A stretch of 64,000 bases of DNA from Uloborus plumipes. Lineage: Eukaryota; Arthropoda; Arachnida; Araneae; Uloboridae. The notes under the pieces are model-generated. The model searched no databases, was not told where the DNA came from, and saw nothing but the letters and a program-made list of their open reading frames with translations. This document shows positions 46,057-57,760 of this stretch, piece by piece; the stretch's first letter is position 1; each line of letters opens with the position of its first letter. The translations under genes were made by a program, and so were the position numbers. The stretch lies in contig JAXGGA010003436.1 in the NCBI GenBank assembly GCA_038373865.1, forward strand, positions 38,632 through 102,631, given 5' to 3'.

Positions 46057-46973
46057 AAAAAAAAAAACACGCGCTTATACGACTGAAATTCAGTATAATA
46101 TGTAAAATTTACCTGAAAACGAAGAGCTAGACTCATGCGGGCTCTCATGTAACTTACGCTCAGTTTTCCGCAGAAAATACATCAATACCTACGTAAAGAC
46201 AGTTTTTTTTTAGTGAGAGTTTAACGTAGTTTATAAGCTTTTAATATTTAATTTGTCTACTATCCCTCACTTTTCTTACTGTCAATGAGCAACATTTTGA
46301 ACATCTGAATGGTGTCATTTTCCCCAAACTAAAATTTAAGCTTGTGATTTTCAATAACTAAACTGTCATGTTGTTTTATCTCTTAGTATTTTTCAAAAAT
46401 GCAATGAATTCAACTAGTTATAGAGCAGTCTGAAATGCATAGAAAAGAAAACATCCACTACCTTTTCAGTCTCTTTGGTCTCCCATAACAAAATTCCAAA
46501 TTTATTTTCAACAGCGGTTTGAGTGACAGGTTTTATTTTGGGCTGAATTTAAAAGATACCCTCCGGTGGAAATATGGCCACCGTAGGATTTATATTGAAG
46601 CCATCACAAAATATTGAAGTTTCAGAATTTCGCTCTTTCTTCAAATAAATTCTTCCATTTCTTTGAATGGACTGTAATAAGCTGCCGGTAGTGTTTCCAA
46701 AGCTGTTTAGATAACGCTAATCACTAAACGTGCAGAAAAAAAAGTTAAAGAGCAAAATGATACTGTGTTAAATATTTTTTTGAATAAAAGAACGCTCATA
46801 AGTTTTCTTTCATAAGCATGCTTCATAAATATGCATTTTTGTGTATTTCCCTTACGTTTCTTAGTGTTTTTCTTCTCTTAGCATAAGAGAAAAGCGATCC
46901 ATTTTTTTTTTTTACTGATCAATTAATGTCGTAATTTTAACCTTTGCTTGCAATGTTAAATAGGTTTCAATAG
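46057..46973. other. intergenic AT-rich DNA
   Basis: Nothing supportable. Confidence 0.55.
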
Positions 46974-46975
46974 TA

Positions 46976-47874
46976 GGAGAATGTGGGGCAAGTTAAGATA
47001 ACTTACCTGTTTCAGAATGAACTAATTGGAGATTTGTTTTGAAAATCAGTGTACATTAAGAAGGAATAATGTATTTTGTAATACAACTATCGTTGAAAGG
47101 TTATTTTAAATGTTTGGCAGATTTTTTTGTACCATCAAAAAAATACGAAATTTTCTTCCCCCAAAAAACCATAGGGCGAAGTGAAAAATACAGTATTTTT
47201 GTAATGGAATATTTTCTATTTAGTGAGTTACAGTAATTTTCATCAAATGACTGCGTAAATGACAAATAAATGAATTCTTATTGACAAAATAAATGAATAA
47301 ATAAATTAACAAATAAATTAATTAATCCATGAGAATAACAGATGAGTGAATACAATAGAGAATGAATAGCAAAATAAGTAAATGAATGAATAAATAAGTG
47401 AATTAATAAGTAAAAAAATGTGAAAAAACCTTAATAAATGAAGAAATATGTACGTGATTTAGTAAATGAATTCATAATCAAGCGAAATGAACTATTTCAC
47501 TTTGCCTCGCGTGCACTTGACAAATATTATTGAACATTTAAAATCAAAACATGACAAGTATAAACTAAATAAGGACTGCCTTGGACATCAGTAGATATCA
47601 ATGAATAGTTAATATGATAATTGTAGAAATTTTATAATAACAAGAAATATTTTTGAAAAAACACGAATATTGCAAAAAAAGTTATCGATTTTGAAAATTA
47701 CTTATATAATTTTTTTCGTTGATCGTTGGAACTGTTTTTTTGTTGACAGGAATCAACTGTATGATTATGAACTTAGTTAAAATATTGCAAGGTAGACGAC
47801 GCTGCAAATTGGGAAAATATTTAATCATTTCACTTTCCCTTTACACCGCTATTTCCCTTTACCCCACATTCCCA
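46976..47874. mobile_element. TA-inserting element with GGGAATGTGGGG ends
   Basis: The left end GGAGAATGTGGGGCAAGTTA and the right end, reverse-complemented, TGGGAATGTGGGGTAAAGGG match at most of 17 positions. TA flanks both sides (46974-46975, 47875-47876). Internal repeated text of simple AAATGAATGAATAAATAA type at 47280-47420. No transposase. End style resembles the elements at 4906 and 50370. Confidence 0.65.
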
Positions 47875-47910
47875 TATATTTATAACAAAAACAGGATATT
47901 TAGGGAAACT

Positions 47911-47979
47911 TGACTTCTCTCGAAGGTGTACCACCTGGTACCTAGTAAGGCACTAGGTGGTACACCTTGGAGAAAAGTC
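47911..47979. repeat. strong hairpin (perfect 14-bp stem, extendable)
   Basis: AAGGTGTACCACCT at 47923-47936 and its exact inverse AGGTGGTACACCTT at 47955-47968 enclose an 18-bp loop. GACTT-CTC outside the stem also pairs with GAG-AAGTC with small bulges. Sits 37 bp beyond the TA element's right end. Could be a small MITE or a structured RNA source; nothing decides. Confidence 0.6.
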
Positions 47980-48628
47980 CTAAGTTATGTTACACCTGTT
48001 CCAAGGTATACATGCTATTAGAGATAGCACAAACAAACTATTACCATAAAGTGGGAGAGTCAAATTTGGATTTATAGACCAAAAAGGATAACCTGCGATT
48101 TTCCTATGTGAAGTAATAAAAATTCGCAAGATAGGAGTTTTTTCGTTATCATAAAATAAGCATCCGCTTAGTACTTGAGCGTTTCTTAAGATAACTCATT
48201 CTAGTCATGAAACTTATTTCCTTAAAGAGAACACTAGAGCGATTTTCTAAATTAAGAACATTCCAACAAAAGCTGTTGAAAATGGCTTGGAAAATCTATT
48301 ACGTATTCTTTGATGAAATTATGGACTAATTTTCACAAATATTTTCTTTGAATATAAACCTTAATGTTTCTTAATTAAATAGACAAAAATCTTCTGTTTT
48401 ATTTTATGTAAGGAAACAGGCGAAAATAAACAATAAACAACAAAATAATATGGTTCCTTTTATTTATGTACTTCTCCGGTTATGTTCGTTAAAATAATAG
48501 TTTGTTACATCCAGGCATCTTCATAGATGTAAACCCCAAATATTTCTTTGTCGTGATACAAATATATTCGGAAACTTTAGCTATATTTCCAGAAAGTCGA
48601 CAGTTGAGAGTTAGTTGTACTAAGTTTG
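47980..48628. other. intergenic AT-rich DNA
   Basis: Nothing supportable. Confidence 0.55.
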
Positions 48629-48983
48629 CACTAAAAAATGAATGTTGTTTTACAGTATAACATAGCTCATTTTATAGTAATAAACTGTAAGCATGTCTAA
48701 TTTTACAGTAATAAACTGTAAGATTCCTAACTTTACAGTACTAAACTGTAACATTGCCGTGCATTTTACAATTTTAAACTGCAACCTCTGCTGCCAGTAT
48801 TATACTGTTGGTTTTACAGTATAATGCAGCTACATTTTACGGAAATAAACTGTAAAATTTCTAACTTTACAGTAATAAACTAAAATTGATAGCTTTACAT
48901 TTTATTACTATGCATTTTACAGTTCTAAATTGGAACCTCGTCTACCAGTATTATACTGTAAAAACAGTTCATTTTTTGCAGTG
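48629..48983. mobile_element. CACTG palindrome-family element, copy F
   Basis: Begins CACTAAAAAATGAATGTTG and ends CATTTTTTGCAGTG. Contains both landmarks (CTGCTGCCAGTATTATACTG and CTACCAGTATTATACTG) with two blocks of palindromic modules. One base of the start motif is lost. Confidence 0.85.
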
Positions 48984-49474
48984 TAAAAGGCTCGATCAAT
49001 GATTTAAGTACATTTACAATGTATCTGTTTACAAAATAATACATTGGTTTACTATATCCAAGATACTTTCACTGAAGAAACACTTCAGCGACTCTTACAT
49101 AAAATAGAATTTATTCGTATTCTTTTGGTGAAAACCGAGCTATCGACGGTTTGGTGTACGAGTGGCTTCCTTAAAATAAATAAATAATTTGATAGATTTA
49201 CGATGTATCCTTTGATGAAATAATCCACTGGTTTTACTGCATTCAAGCTATCTTCTCTGAAGGGACATGTGAGTGTTTCTTAGCTTTATGATGTCTCTTT
49301 AGAAGTAAGCTTTCTACTGACTGCAGAGATTTACGGCGTGGTTTACGATGTACTCGGAATATTCGACATTTTTCCGATCAGCTTTGCGTCTTTCGAGCGA
49401 AAATCGAGTGCTAAAATGACATTTAGCAAACAAATCAATGAAGAGCTTATCATACATTTAAACGCATGAACTGG
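48984..49474. other. intergenic DNA
   Basis: Nothing supportable. Confidence 0.5.
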
Positions 49475-49476
49475 TA

Positions 49477-50259
49477 CACTGTAAAAAATGAATGTTGCTT
49501 TTACAGTATAATACAGCTAATTTTATAGTAATAAACTTTAAAATTATTAATTTTACAATAATAAACTGTGAAAATGCTAACTTTAGAGTAATAAACTGTA
49601 AAGTTGCTAATTTTTACAGTACTGAGCTGTAAATTGCTAAATTCACAGTTTATTACCGTGTATTTTACAATTTTAACCCATTTATGCCCAGTAGCCTAAA
49701 AACGGGACGCTTATTAGTTACTGCATACAAAAACCTGTAATGGGTATATCATTTTACTAAAGCTGTTTTTCACAAGTTAAATAGTCCTTCTTCTTGAGAA
49801 AACCAGTTAGAGCCACTATTTGGACATCAGAGTTTATTTATTGACAGCTATTTTCAGACAAATCAGTCAAGCAACGATCCAGCAAGGGTAGCCACAGAAA
49901 GTAAGTTTTTTTTTGCGAACTTATTTTTCATAAAATTAAACTATTTTAAAATGATTTGCTTAAAATTGATCACAGATGCCTTCTGTAATGTTACTTTGCA
50001 AAAGTAAAGTCAAGTAAGGTCGTATTTTGCTCACATATCTGCAAAATATCCCATAAACAGGACGTTAAATAACTTAATAAATATGGCAACGGCGAACTAT
50101 TTTAAGCCTAAAATGTATGTAAACCATTCCAAGTAAGAGTTTTAAGCAGATAAAAATTGAAAAAAAAAAATGTTAAAAAAACTTGGGCATAAATGGGTTA
50201 AACTGGAACCTCGGCTGCCAACATTATAGAGTAGAAACAACAGTTCCTTTTTTACAGTG
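49477..50259. mobile_element. CACTG palindrome-family element, copy G, split by a TTAA insertion
   Basis: Begins CACTGTAAAAAATGAATGTT after TA (49475-49476) and ends CTTTTTTACAGTG. Module region 49500-49670 is followed by a 521-bp insertion; family sequence resumes at 50202 with ACTGGAACCTCGGCTGCCA. Removing the insertion and one TTAA restores the family phrase ATTTTACAATTTTAAACTGG. Confidence 0.85.
49677..50197. mobile_element. piggyBac-like MITE (CCCATTTATGCCCA ends) inserted in CACTG copy G
   Basis: Perfect inverted ends CCCATTTATGCCCA and TGGGCATAAATGGG are each flanked by TTAA (49673-49676, 50198-50201), the piggyBac-type target. Additional internal sites AACGGGACG and CAGGACGTT near the two halves. 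521 bp, no coding capacity. Confidence 0.88.
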
Positions 50260-50369
50260 CAGGTGATAACAATCAGTCATTAGTAAACTATAATAAACAT
50301 TTGATATTTACCACAACTCACACTTCCCGAGAAGAGAAGCGATTTTTATTAAATTTTAAATATACACTA

Positions 50370-50890
50370 GGGGAGTTAATTCTGGACACTATTCATTGTT
50401 TTTTAAAGATTTTATCTTTTAACATTGTATAATGACTTATTAGATTTATTTTTTTCGCTTAAATCGTTGATTTAAACTTTTCTAATATGTACGCATTCAT
50501 TTCATATGAATATTATATGCTGTTATTTTTAATTATTAAACAATAGCAAATGTCACAATAACAATGATATAATTTCACAATATTAAGTCAGTATTTAATA
50601 ATCAATATCAAATCTGAAATTCTGATCAGTTTTAAGTTTAAACGATATCATATTTCTTTACCAAAGCTATCAATTTAAATAAATCAATTTTAATTTGAAA
50701 ATTTTTTGTTTACAGTTTGCATTAAAAAATAAAATAAAATAACGGTAATATTCACATGACATGAATACATACCTCTTAAATAAGTTATAATTTAATGATT
50801 TCAAGTGAAAACGATAAATCTAAAAACTCGTTATACAATGTTAAATAATAAATATTTAAAAAAATGAAAAGTGTCCAGAATTACGCCCAC
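50370..50890. mobile_element. TA-inserting MITE with TTCTGGACACT ends
   Basis: Left end GGGGAGTTAATTCTGGACAC (T) and right end, reverse-complemented, GTGGGCGTAATTCTGGACAC (T). TA lies on both sides (50368-50369, 50891-50892). 521 bp of very AT-rich interior without coding capacity. Confidence 0.8.
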
Positions 50891-51146
50891 TAATGTAATA
50901 CAATATTTTAAGCTATTTTAAGTAAAAATGACTGAAATGCTTACGAACGGTATTGTCTATTGTGCAGAAGAATCACAATAGACGATACCGCAATAAAAAC
51001 GATAGATAGGCGAACGTATTTATAAGAAAAAATCAGGCATCATATCAAGTTTTGTTTAAAACCCTGTTTGAACGTTTCTAATTTTAACAATAAGTTGTTT
51101 TCCAATAGTAAATTTGAGAAAATTCCTAAAAAGTGTAAAATATGTA

Positions 51147-51529
51147 CAACGCAAAAAATTGAACTGATGTTTTTACAGTATAATACTGGCAGTCGAGGTT
51201 CCAATTTAAAACTGTAAAATGCACAGTAATAAACTGTAAAACTAGCAATTTTACAGTTTCTTACTGTAAAGTTAGAAATTTTACAGTTTATTGCCGTAAA
51301 ACTTAGCTGTATTATACTGTAAAAACAACAGTATAATACTGGCAGCAGAGGTTCCAGTTTAAAACTGTAAAATGCACGGTAATAAACTGTTAAATTAGCA
51401 ATTTTACAGTTTAGTACTGTAAAATTAGCAATTTTACAGTTTATTACTGTAAAATTAGCTATTTTTACAGTTTATTACTATAAAATTAGCTGTATTATAC
51501 TGTAAAAACAACATTCATTTTTTACAGTG
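51147..51529. mobile_element. CACTG palindrome-family element, copy H
   Basis: Left end CAACGCAAAAAATTGAACTG, right end CATTCATTTTTTACAGTG, TA duplicated on both sides (51145-51146, 51530-51531). At least five palindromic modules, including ACTGTAAAATTAGCAATTTT repeated head to tail at 30-bp spacing, and both landmarks (GGCAGTCGAGGTTCC and GGCAGCAGAGGTTCC). Orientation is inverse to copies D and F. Confidence 0.9.
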
Positions 51530-51531
51530 TA

Positions 51532-52910
51532 TCAACTCTTAACGCTCAAACTGCAATGCTGTAGAGACACGGCGTTCATGACACAGAAATAGCAAGGCGT
51601 TGTTCTGAATGGGATACATTACAGCTTTTTTATCTTTCCGAATTTGTTAATTTGAAACCAATGTTTTCCGATGTGATATTTGCGGTATAAACCGGGATTC
51701 ATTCTAAAGGGTTTGAATTGCCATTTATGAGATCTTTAATTTGTATTTTATTAATAATTGTTTTATTTATTTATTAATTATTATTAGTTTTGCAGTAAAA
51801 ATATAGCAAAGCAAGTTTTAACTTAATCTTTAAATGTAAAACAATATGCTAAATATAATGCATGTAAAAATATAAGTATAAAATGTAGTTTGAATGAAAT
51901 TCAAGTTGATACGAATTAACATAACTTTTTCTAGATGGCTTTATTTTTTTTTATTTGACTTTTCTATTTATGTATTTATTTATTTTCTGGTTACTATTCC
52001 GCTAAGATACTCTCATTGACATTTCTTGAAAGAAGAAAGGTGTAAAGGAAAAAAGAAAAACTTTCAGTTTTCGTATGAATAATCCAAAAGTTTTTTCCAG
52101 ATGAGCAATTATCAGAGTCAGGATCCGTAATTATTTTTATACTAATCTGAAGGTATATAGACTAAATACTGCCTTTAAGCATTATGCCTGACGAAAATAT
52201 AAATATAAACTTCAAATACTACTTCAACAACCATACTCAAATTTTAAATAGCAGTTGTGTTATCATTCAATAAATAATCTTTTTTCCAAAACACTACTTG
52301 ATACAAACTTCGTAGTTTTAGTCGGAAAAATTTGAATCAGAAGCATTTCATATGAACGAGTATACTTTGAAAATTCGCTTTGCTTAAATTCATTTTCCCC
52401 TTTCTTAATAAAATTTGAAATAGTTTAAATATTCTCGAAAACCTTCCATTTTATTAGTTTGAAAAGTAGTTGCTAAAGCCGAGCCCCTAATAAAAACAAA
52501 ATCAACATGACACTAAATAAAATTAGAAAAAGGAGTTAAATCAAAGATAACACTATCTAGCTTCTCGTACAAGCATAATAAAACAATTACAATAGAATTA
52601 GGTTTCCGTTTAACAGAAAGAAATACAGAGTTAAACCTTTAGCTGCAAAAATCGATTCCATTTTCTTCGATTAGCCTTTCCCATTATCCTGTTAGGATCT
52701 GAAACGGAAATAGAGAGAATAACAATCTCTATAAATACAGACAAACTTTAAACACGAAAAACAAAAGGTCCAATTTACGCAGCTGTAGTCAACATTTTGT
52801 TAACCAGATAAGCTTTTAAACAACTGTCTAAATACACGGATTCGTGATAAACATTAACCTTTAAGTACCGAATTTGAGAATATATGTACCTTTAAATACT
52901 TCTGAGTACC
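51532..52910. other. intergenic or intronic AT-rich DNA
   Basis: Nothing supportable. Confidence 0.6.
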
Positions 52911-52912
52911 TA

Positions 52913-53299
52913 CACTGTAAAAAATGAATGGTATTTTTACAGTATAATGCAGCTAATTTTACAGTAATTGTACAGTATAATTCTGTAAAACTGCTAGTTT
53001 TATAGTAGTAAACTAAAATTGCTAGTTTACTGTAATATACTATAAAATTGATAGTTTTACAGTTTATCACTGTGCATTTTAGTTTTAAACTGGAACATCT
53101 CCTGCCAGTATTACCTACACTGTTGTTTTTACAGTATAATACAGCTAATTTTATGGTAATAAACTGTAAAATTCCTAGTTTTACAGTAATAAACTGTAAA
53201 ATGGCTAGTTTTACAGTTTATTACTGCGCTTATACAGTTTAAAACTGAAACGTCTGCTTTCAGTGTTATACTATAAGAGCAACTTATTTTTTTGCACTG
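52913..53299. mobile_element. CACTG palindrome-family element, copy I
   Basis: Begins CACTGTAAAAAATGAATGGT and ends ATTTTTTTGCACTG; TA on both sides (52911-52912, 53300-53301). Interior modules are more diverged in the left half than in the right half. Confidence 0.88.
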
Positions 53300-53301
53300 T
53301 A

Positions 53302-53689
53302 GGAAAATTTCCAAAAGTATCAAAACTTAAATTTATTCATTATCAAAACACATAATGGCGTCTTTCTAGGAAGATTTTAGATAGGATGATATGAGTACTC
53401 TATATATTAAAGTTTAGATAATTATCAAGTCAAGAGTAGAACAGTGTAGAGCCTAGAGATCAGAGTCCGTTTTAACAGAAGGAGTCTCCGGTTTCGGTCA
53501 CTTTTCTTTCTATATATATCAAGTACAAAGCCGTTTCAGTTTTTTTTTCCTCTATTACTCTCAAAATGTATTTTTTTATTCAATTTTTCAATTTGTTAAA
53601 ATTTCAATATAACAGCTTATTAAATGTTTAATGAAATAAAATCTTCAAAATTGATAGGTGTAAATTACATACAATTCTTATGAAACGCT
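53302..53689. other. intergenic AT-rich DNA
   Basis: About 390 bp between copies I and J; nothing supportable. Confidence 0.5.
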
Positions 53690-53691
53690 TA

Positions 53692-54024
53692 CACTGCAAA
53701 AAATGAGCCGTTGTTTTAACAGTATATTACTGGCAGCAGAGGTTCCAATTAGAAACTGTAAAATGCACAGTAATAAACTGTAAAACTAGCAATTTTACAG
53801 TTTATTACCATACTGTAAAAACAGCAGTATAATACCGGCAGCAGAAGTTCCAGTTTAAAATTGTAAAATGCACGGTAGTAAACTGTGAAATTAGCAATTT
53901 TAGTTTCGTAATGTAAAATGAGAGATTTTACAGTTTATTATTGTAAAATTAGCAATTTTTATAGTTTATTACCATGAAATTAGTTGTATTTAAACCGTAA
54001 AAACAACATTCATTTTTGAAAGTG
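53692..54024. mobile_element. CACTG palindrome-family element, copy J
   Basis: Begins CACTGCAAAAAATGAGCCGT after TA (53690-53691) and ends CATTCATTTTTGAAAGTG (diverged end). Landmarks GGCAGCAGAGGTTCC and GGCAGCAGAAGTTCC are present with three to four modules. Confidence 0.85.
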
Positions 54025-55977
54025 TTTTCGATTTAATTCTATTATGTAGGCATTTGTTCTTGGCATTTACTTTTTATATTTTATGCAGTATTAAAAATAT
54101 TTAAAACTTACTAAAAACTCAAAGTTAATTAAAAAAAAAAAAATTATTCTAGTCATCTAACTGAAGTCTAAAGAAATCCAAAATTACGAAGTGATTTTTT
54201 AAGAGTGAAATGTGATCGTTATTTCGATTGTCTTTTAATTTGTTACTAGCGTTTCACTTAACTACAATATTGAACAAACACTGAAATATTTTATTTTTGC
54301 TTTGTTAAAAGAATAAAAATTATTAAATATGCACCATTTTCTGAAAATTATGTCCAACTTACTTGAATGTTAGGAAATACTTCTCGCTTTAAAAATGTTG
54401 ATATTTATTCTTAGCATTTGACGTTTTATATGTTGAGACGTATTTTTACTTGCATACTTCTTAAAGAACATTATGAACTTATCCTTAAAGCCAATAATCA
54501 TCTCAACATAAAACATCATTATTAATCATATTGTAATTCTGGAATTTCTCATATCTAGTGAATATTTATTTAAACATTGAAACAGGCCAGAAATGCATAA
54601 ATACTTTAAATATAGTTGAGCCAAAATAAAGAGATTTTTAACTTCAACTCCAAAAAAAGTTCAATAAGCAAAATAAGTGTAAATAAATAAACTCAGTTTT
54701 CTGCTCTTTAAGCCTAAGAAGTCATAAATAAAAGGCAGGTGGAAGAAATATACGAAAATGCATGTAGCGAAGGGGAGCAACTATCGATTACTTTTGGTTC
54801 AAAGCTAATACAATATCGAGTTTAGTAGAACTAAGGAGTGAGGCCATTATCTTCACTCTAGTTTGCCAATATCTATCGATGAAACGATATAGCAGCAATT
54901 TTGACTCCTAGTTTTCCCCATTTGTGTGACAATACAATCAGTTTAAGAAACTACCATATCAGCACATGATGTAGTCCTGTTGTCTTTGCTGCTAAAGCAT
55001 TAAAGGGTTGAATAATGTGGATCGCTTTTCGCTATGTTCCTTGCGCTGTAAGAAATTCCTTCAGAATACCTATCGAGTTGAGAAGCAACTGCTTTTGTTT
55101 CTTATGCTTCTTGATAAGTTTTTAAGCAACGGTTTTTGGTACTTCTAACAACTAATAATTTTATTACTTATGTTAGATTGAACTTTTGATATTTTTCATT
55201 TAAAACATAAAAAAACCGCTTTAAATAATTTCAACGCACTGGAAGTTTTCATTGATTAAAAAAAAGAGTTATGCTAATTTTATTATGTTAACGTCAGTCC
55301 ACTAACAATTGTAATTGATGTAGTTGATCAGTCTTACTAGTGTATTTTATAACAAACTTGCAGCTGTAGAAAGTAACCAATGATATTGTCTTAATTTTTG
55401 ACACAAATAATTAACAATGCAATTAAATGTATATTAAGATAATATTTGTTGCGAGAAAAAATCATAAGCATTACTTAGAAAACTGCACACTACTCATTCC
55501 TTGAGAACTTATTTTCCATGATCCATGCGTTTTTACATAATAAAAGCATGTGTATTCCTCGTAACATATACTTCAAACCTAAAATAACGTTTCTAAATTT
55601 ATTATTTTCAACGAATACTAGGCTCCTTACTCTAAGTAAAGTTGCATTCACTAAAATATGGCTCATTCCTTAACAAACAAGAAACAAAGCAAAGTAGCAA
55701 CTACTTTAGGAAACAAAACTTACTTTAAAAAACAGAAGCAAATAAATGTCAGTAATTAATCAAGTAAATAATTATTATTTCTGAAATATTATTCCCTTTT
55801 TAATTAAGTAACATTTCGTTAAAATTAATTAAGAGGCTTACCAAAATAAAAATACATATATAAATGGAAATAAAAATATTTCACATGTAATTTTTCAGGT
55901 AAATGTCAAAAAAAGATGTGATTCTTCGGAGAGTTGTCATACGAAGAAATAAATTTCCTGAGAGAAAAAAAATAATA
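54025..55977. other. intergenic or intronic AT-rich DNA
   Basis: About 1.95 kb without recognisable gene or repeat. Confidence 0.6.
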
Positions 55978-55985
55978 AGGACAAT

Positions 55986-56153
55986 CAGGCCCGTCATTTG
56001 GGGGGGGGGGGTCAATTGCACTCCCCCCCTGACTTTGGGAAAGAAATGTATTGGCATATAAGTGGGCGTGGTTTTCCACTTTTTGGTAAATTTTACATTG
56101 TGTATGCACCCTTTGCCCCCCCCCCCATGGAAAATTTCGAAATGACGTCCCTG
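55986..56153. mobile_element. 168-bp hAT MITE
   Basis: Ends CAGGCCCGTCATTT and, reverse-complemented from the right, CAGGGACGTCATTT. A perfect 8-bp target duplication AGGACAAT flanks it (55978-55985, 56154-56161). G12 and C7 runs near the left and C13 near the right are part of the element. Eight-bp duplication and CAGG ends indicate hAT. Confidence 0.92.
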
Positions 56154-56161
56154 AGGACAAT

Positions 56162-56899
56162 GGACAGCAGTGGAATGAATCCACTTCAGCTCACCAAGTT
56201 GCCAAGATTTTGCTTGATGATCTCTGAATTAGGTATTGTTCAGAAAAAATATAAAAAATAAATTTCTTAAAGACGAATCATAAACCGAAAGAAATGAGCC
56301 CAGAAACAAATATAAATCCAAGAAGGTCAAATTAACCTAAGTAAATAAAAATGTTAAAATATGGTATGACTTTATGAAAAATACTAATTCAAAAATGTTG
56401 AAATAATCACGATAAACTATGAACATGTTAATTATTAGAAATTAGTAGCTCTTGTTTATGTGTAATTTGAAATTGCTGCATTTTAGCTAACGTTAAAATG
56501 AATGTTCGAGCATGCTCTTCACACAATTTCTAACTCCCAAACTTCTAAATTTTTTATCATAAGAAAGACATAAACCTGTATCTGAACTGTGAAAAGCGAA
56601 CAAACTCCTAAAATCAGCAACATAGATTGCTATGATACACTACGAGAAAGCCTAGAGGACGTCAAGATCACTATTCTTGCCTACAGCTTTAAAATAAATC
56701 GACTTCAAATCAGTAAATAATTATTACTGAGCAGGCTGAGATTTCTGTATTGTATTGATTACTTCCTAAGAACGGTATCAGGCTATGGCTTGTTCTAGAA
56801 CTAAGCTCATTGGACTACTTTCTTGAGTTGTCAGTCGGAAGAAAATAAGACATGAGGGAAAATACTGATTTTTTTTTTTTTTAATTTGAGCTGTGATTG
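56162..56899. other. intergenic AT-rich DNA
   Basis: Nothing supportable. Confidence 0.55.
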
Positions 56900-56901
56900 T
56901 A

Positions 56902-57313
56902 CACTGCTAAAAATCAACCGTTGTTTTTACAGTATAATACTGGCAGCCGAGGTTCCAATTTAAAACTGTAAAATGCACAGTAATAAACTGTAAAACTAGC
57001 AATTTTACAGTTTCTTACTGTAAAGTTAGTAATTTTACAGTTTATTGCCGTAAAATTTAGCTGTATTATACTGTAAAAACAACAGTATAATACTGGCAGC
57101 AGAGGTTCCAGTTTAAAACTGTAAAATGCACGGTAATAAACTGTAAAATTAGCAATTTTACAGTTTATTACTGTAAAATTAGCAATTTTACAGTTTAGTA
57201 CTGTAAAATTAGAAATTTTACAGTTTATTACTGTAAAATTACCAATTTTTACAGTTTATTACTATAAAATTAGCTGTATTATACTGTAAAAACAACATTC
57301 GTTTTTTACAAAG
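56902..57313. mobile_element. CACTG palindrome-family element, copy K (best-preserved modules)
   Basis: Begins CACTGCTAAAAATCAACCGT after TA (56900-56901); right end CGTTTTTTACAAAG is followed by TA (57314-57315). Four head-to-tail modules start at 57140, 57170, 57200 and 57230, exactly 30 bp apart. The first two are perfect 25-bp palindromes (ACTGTAAAATT-AGC-AATTTTACAGT). Confidence 0.92.
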
Positions 57314-57392
57314 TATTTGTTTACTATGGTCGTCACTGATAACATAAGATCTTTATCTGTACCGTAGCTTTTAGCATAAAGCCTAGGTTTAC

Positions 57393-57474
57393 CGTCCGAG
57401 AACTGTTGAATTTGTTTCATTGCTCCAGCTGGGGATGTAGCCGGGGTTGTCTTGATGAAACACAACAGGCAAAA
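57393..57474 (-). CDS. candidate internal exon on the reverse strand, unknown protein
   Basis: On the reverse strand an AG (from CTAGTAG) precedes 57474 and GTAAAC follows 57393, so acceptor and donor are plausible. The frame between reads LPVVFHQDNPGYIPSWSNET then NSTVLGR, with a mixed, folded-protein-like composition including W, P and G and one N-glycosylation-type NST. A second reverse frame over the same DNA is also open for about 50 codons (ATSPAGAMKQIQQFSDGKPR), so the true phase, if any, is uncertain. The surrounding 57317-57760 is GC-richer and free of recognisable repeats, lying between CACTG copies K and L. No family recognised. Confidence 0.25.
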
Positions 57475-57760
57475 CTACTAGACTGTAGTGCTACTCTAGT
57501 AAATTGACCACCGACAATGACAACGTATACCTCTTTTTACATTCATAGGACACGGTAATGGGCGCTGAATTGAGTTGAGGTACTTATTCTGTCGTATTGC
57601 AAAAGTACTCCAGCTCAAATCCGCCGCTCTTACTCTTTCCTTTTACCCAAAGAGAAGGTAAAGTTATCAGTGTCAGAGGTCAAATTACCAGAGCAGCACT
57701 ATTCTTGAGACTCGCCGTATAATATTCTCAAGGCACATGGCACAAAACTGTCAAGACACA

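Noticed and set aside
56902..57313. Regularly spaced palindromic repeats resembling a CRISPR array
   Set aside because: The 30-bp period is due to palindromic modules with 5-bp linkers, there are no unique spacers, no cas genes, and the genome is eukaryotic.
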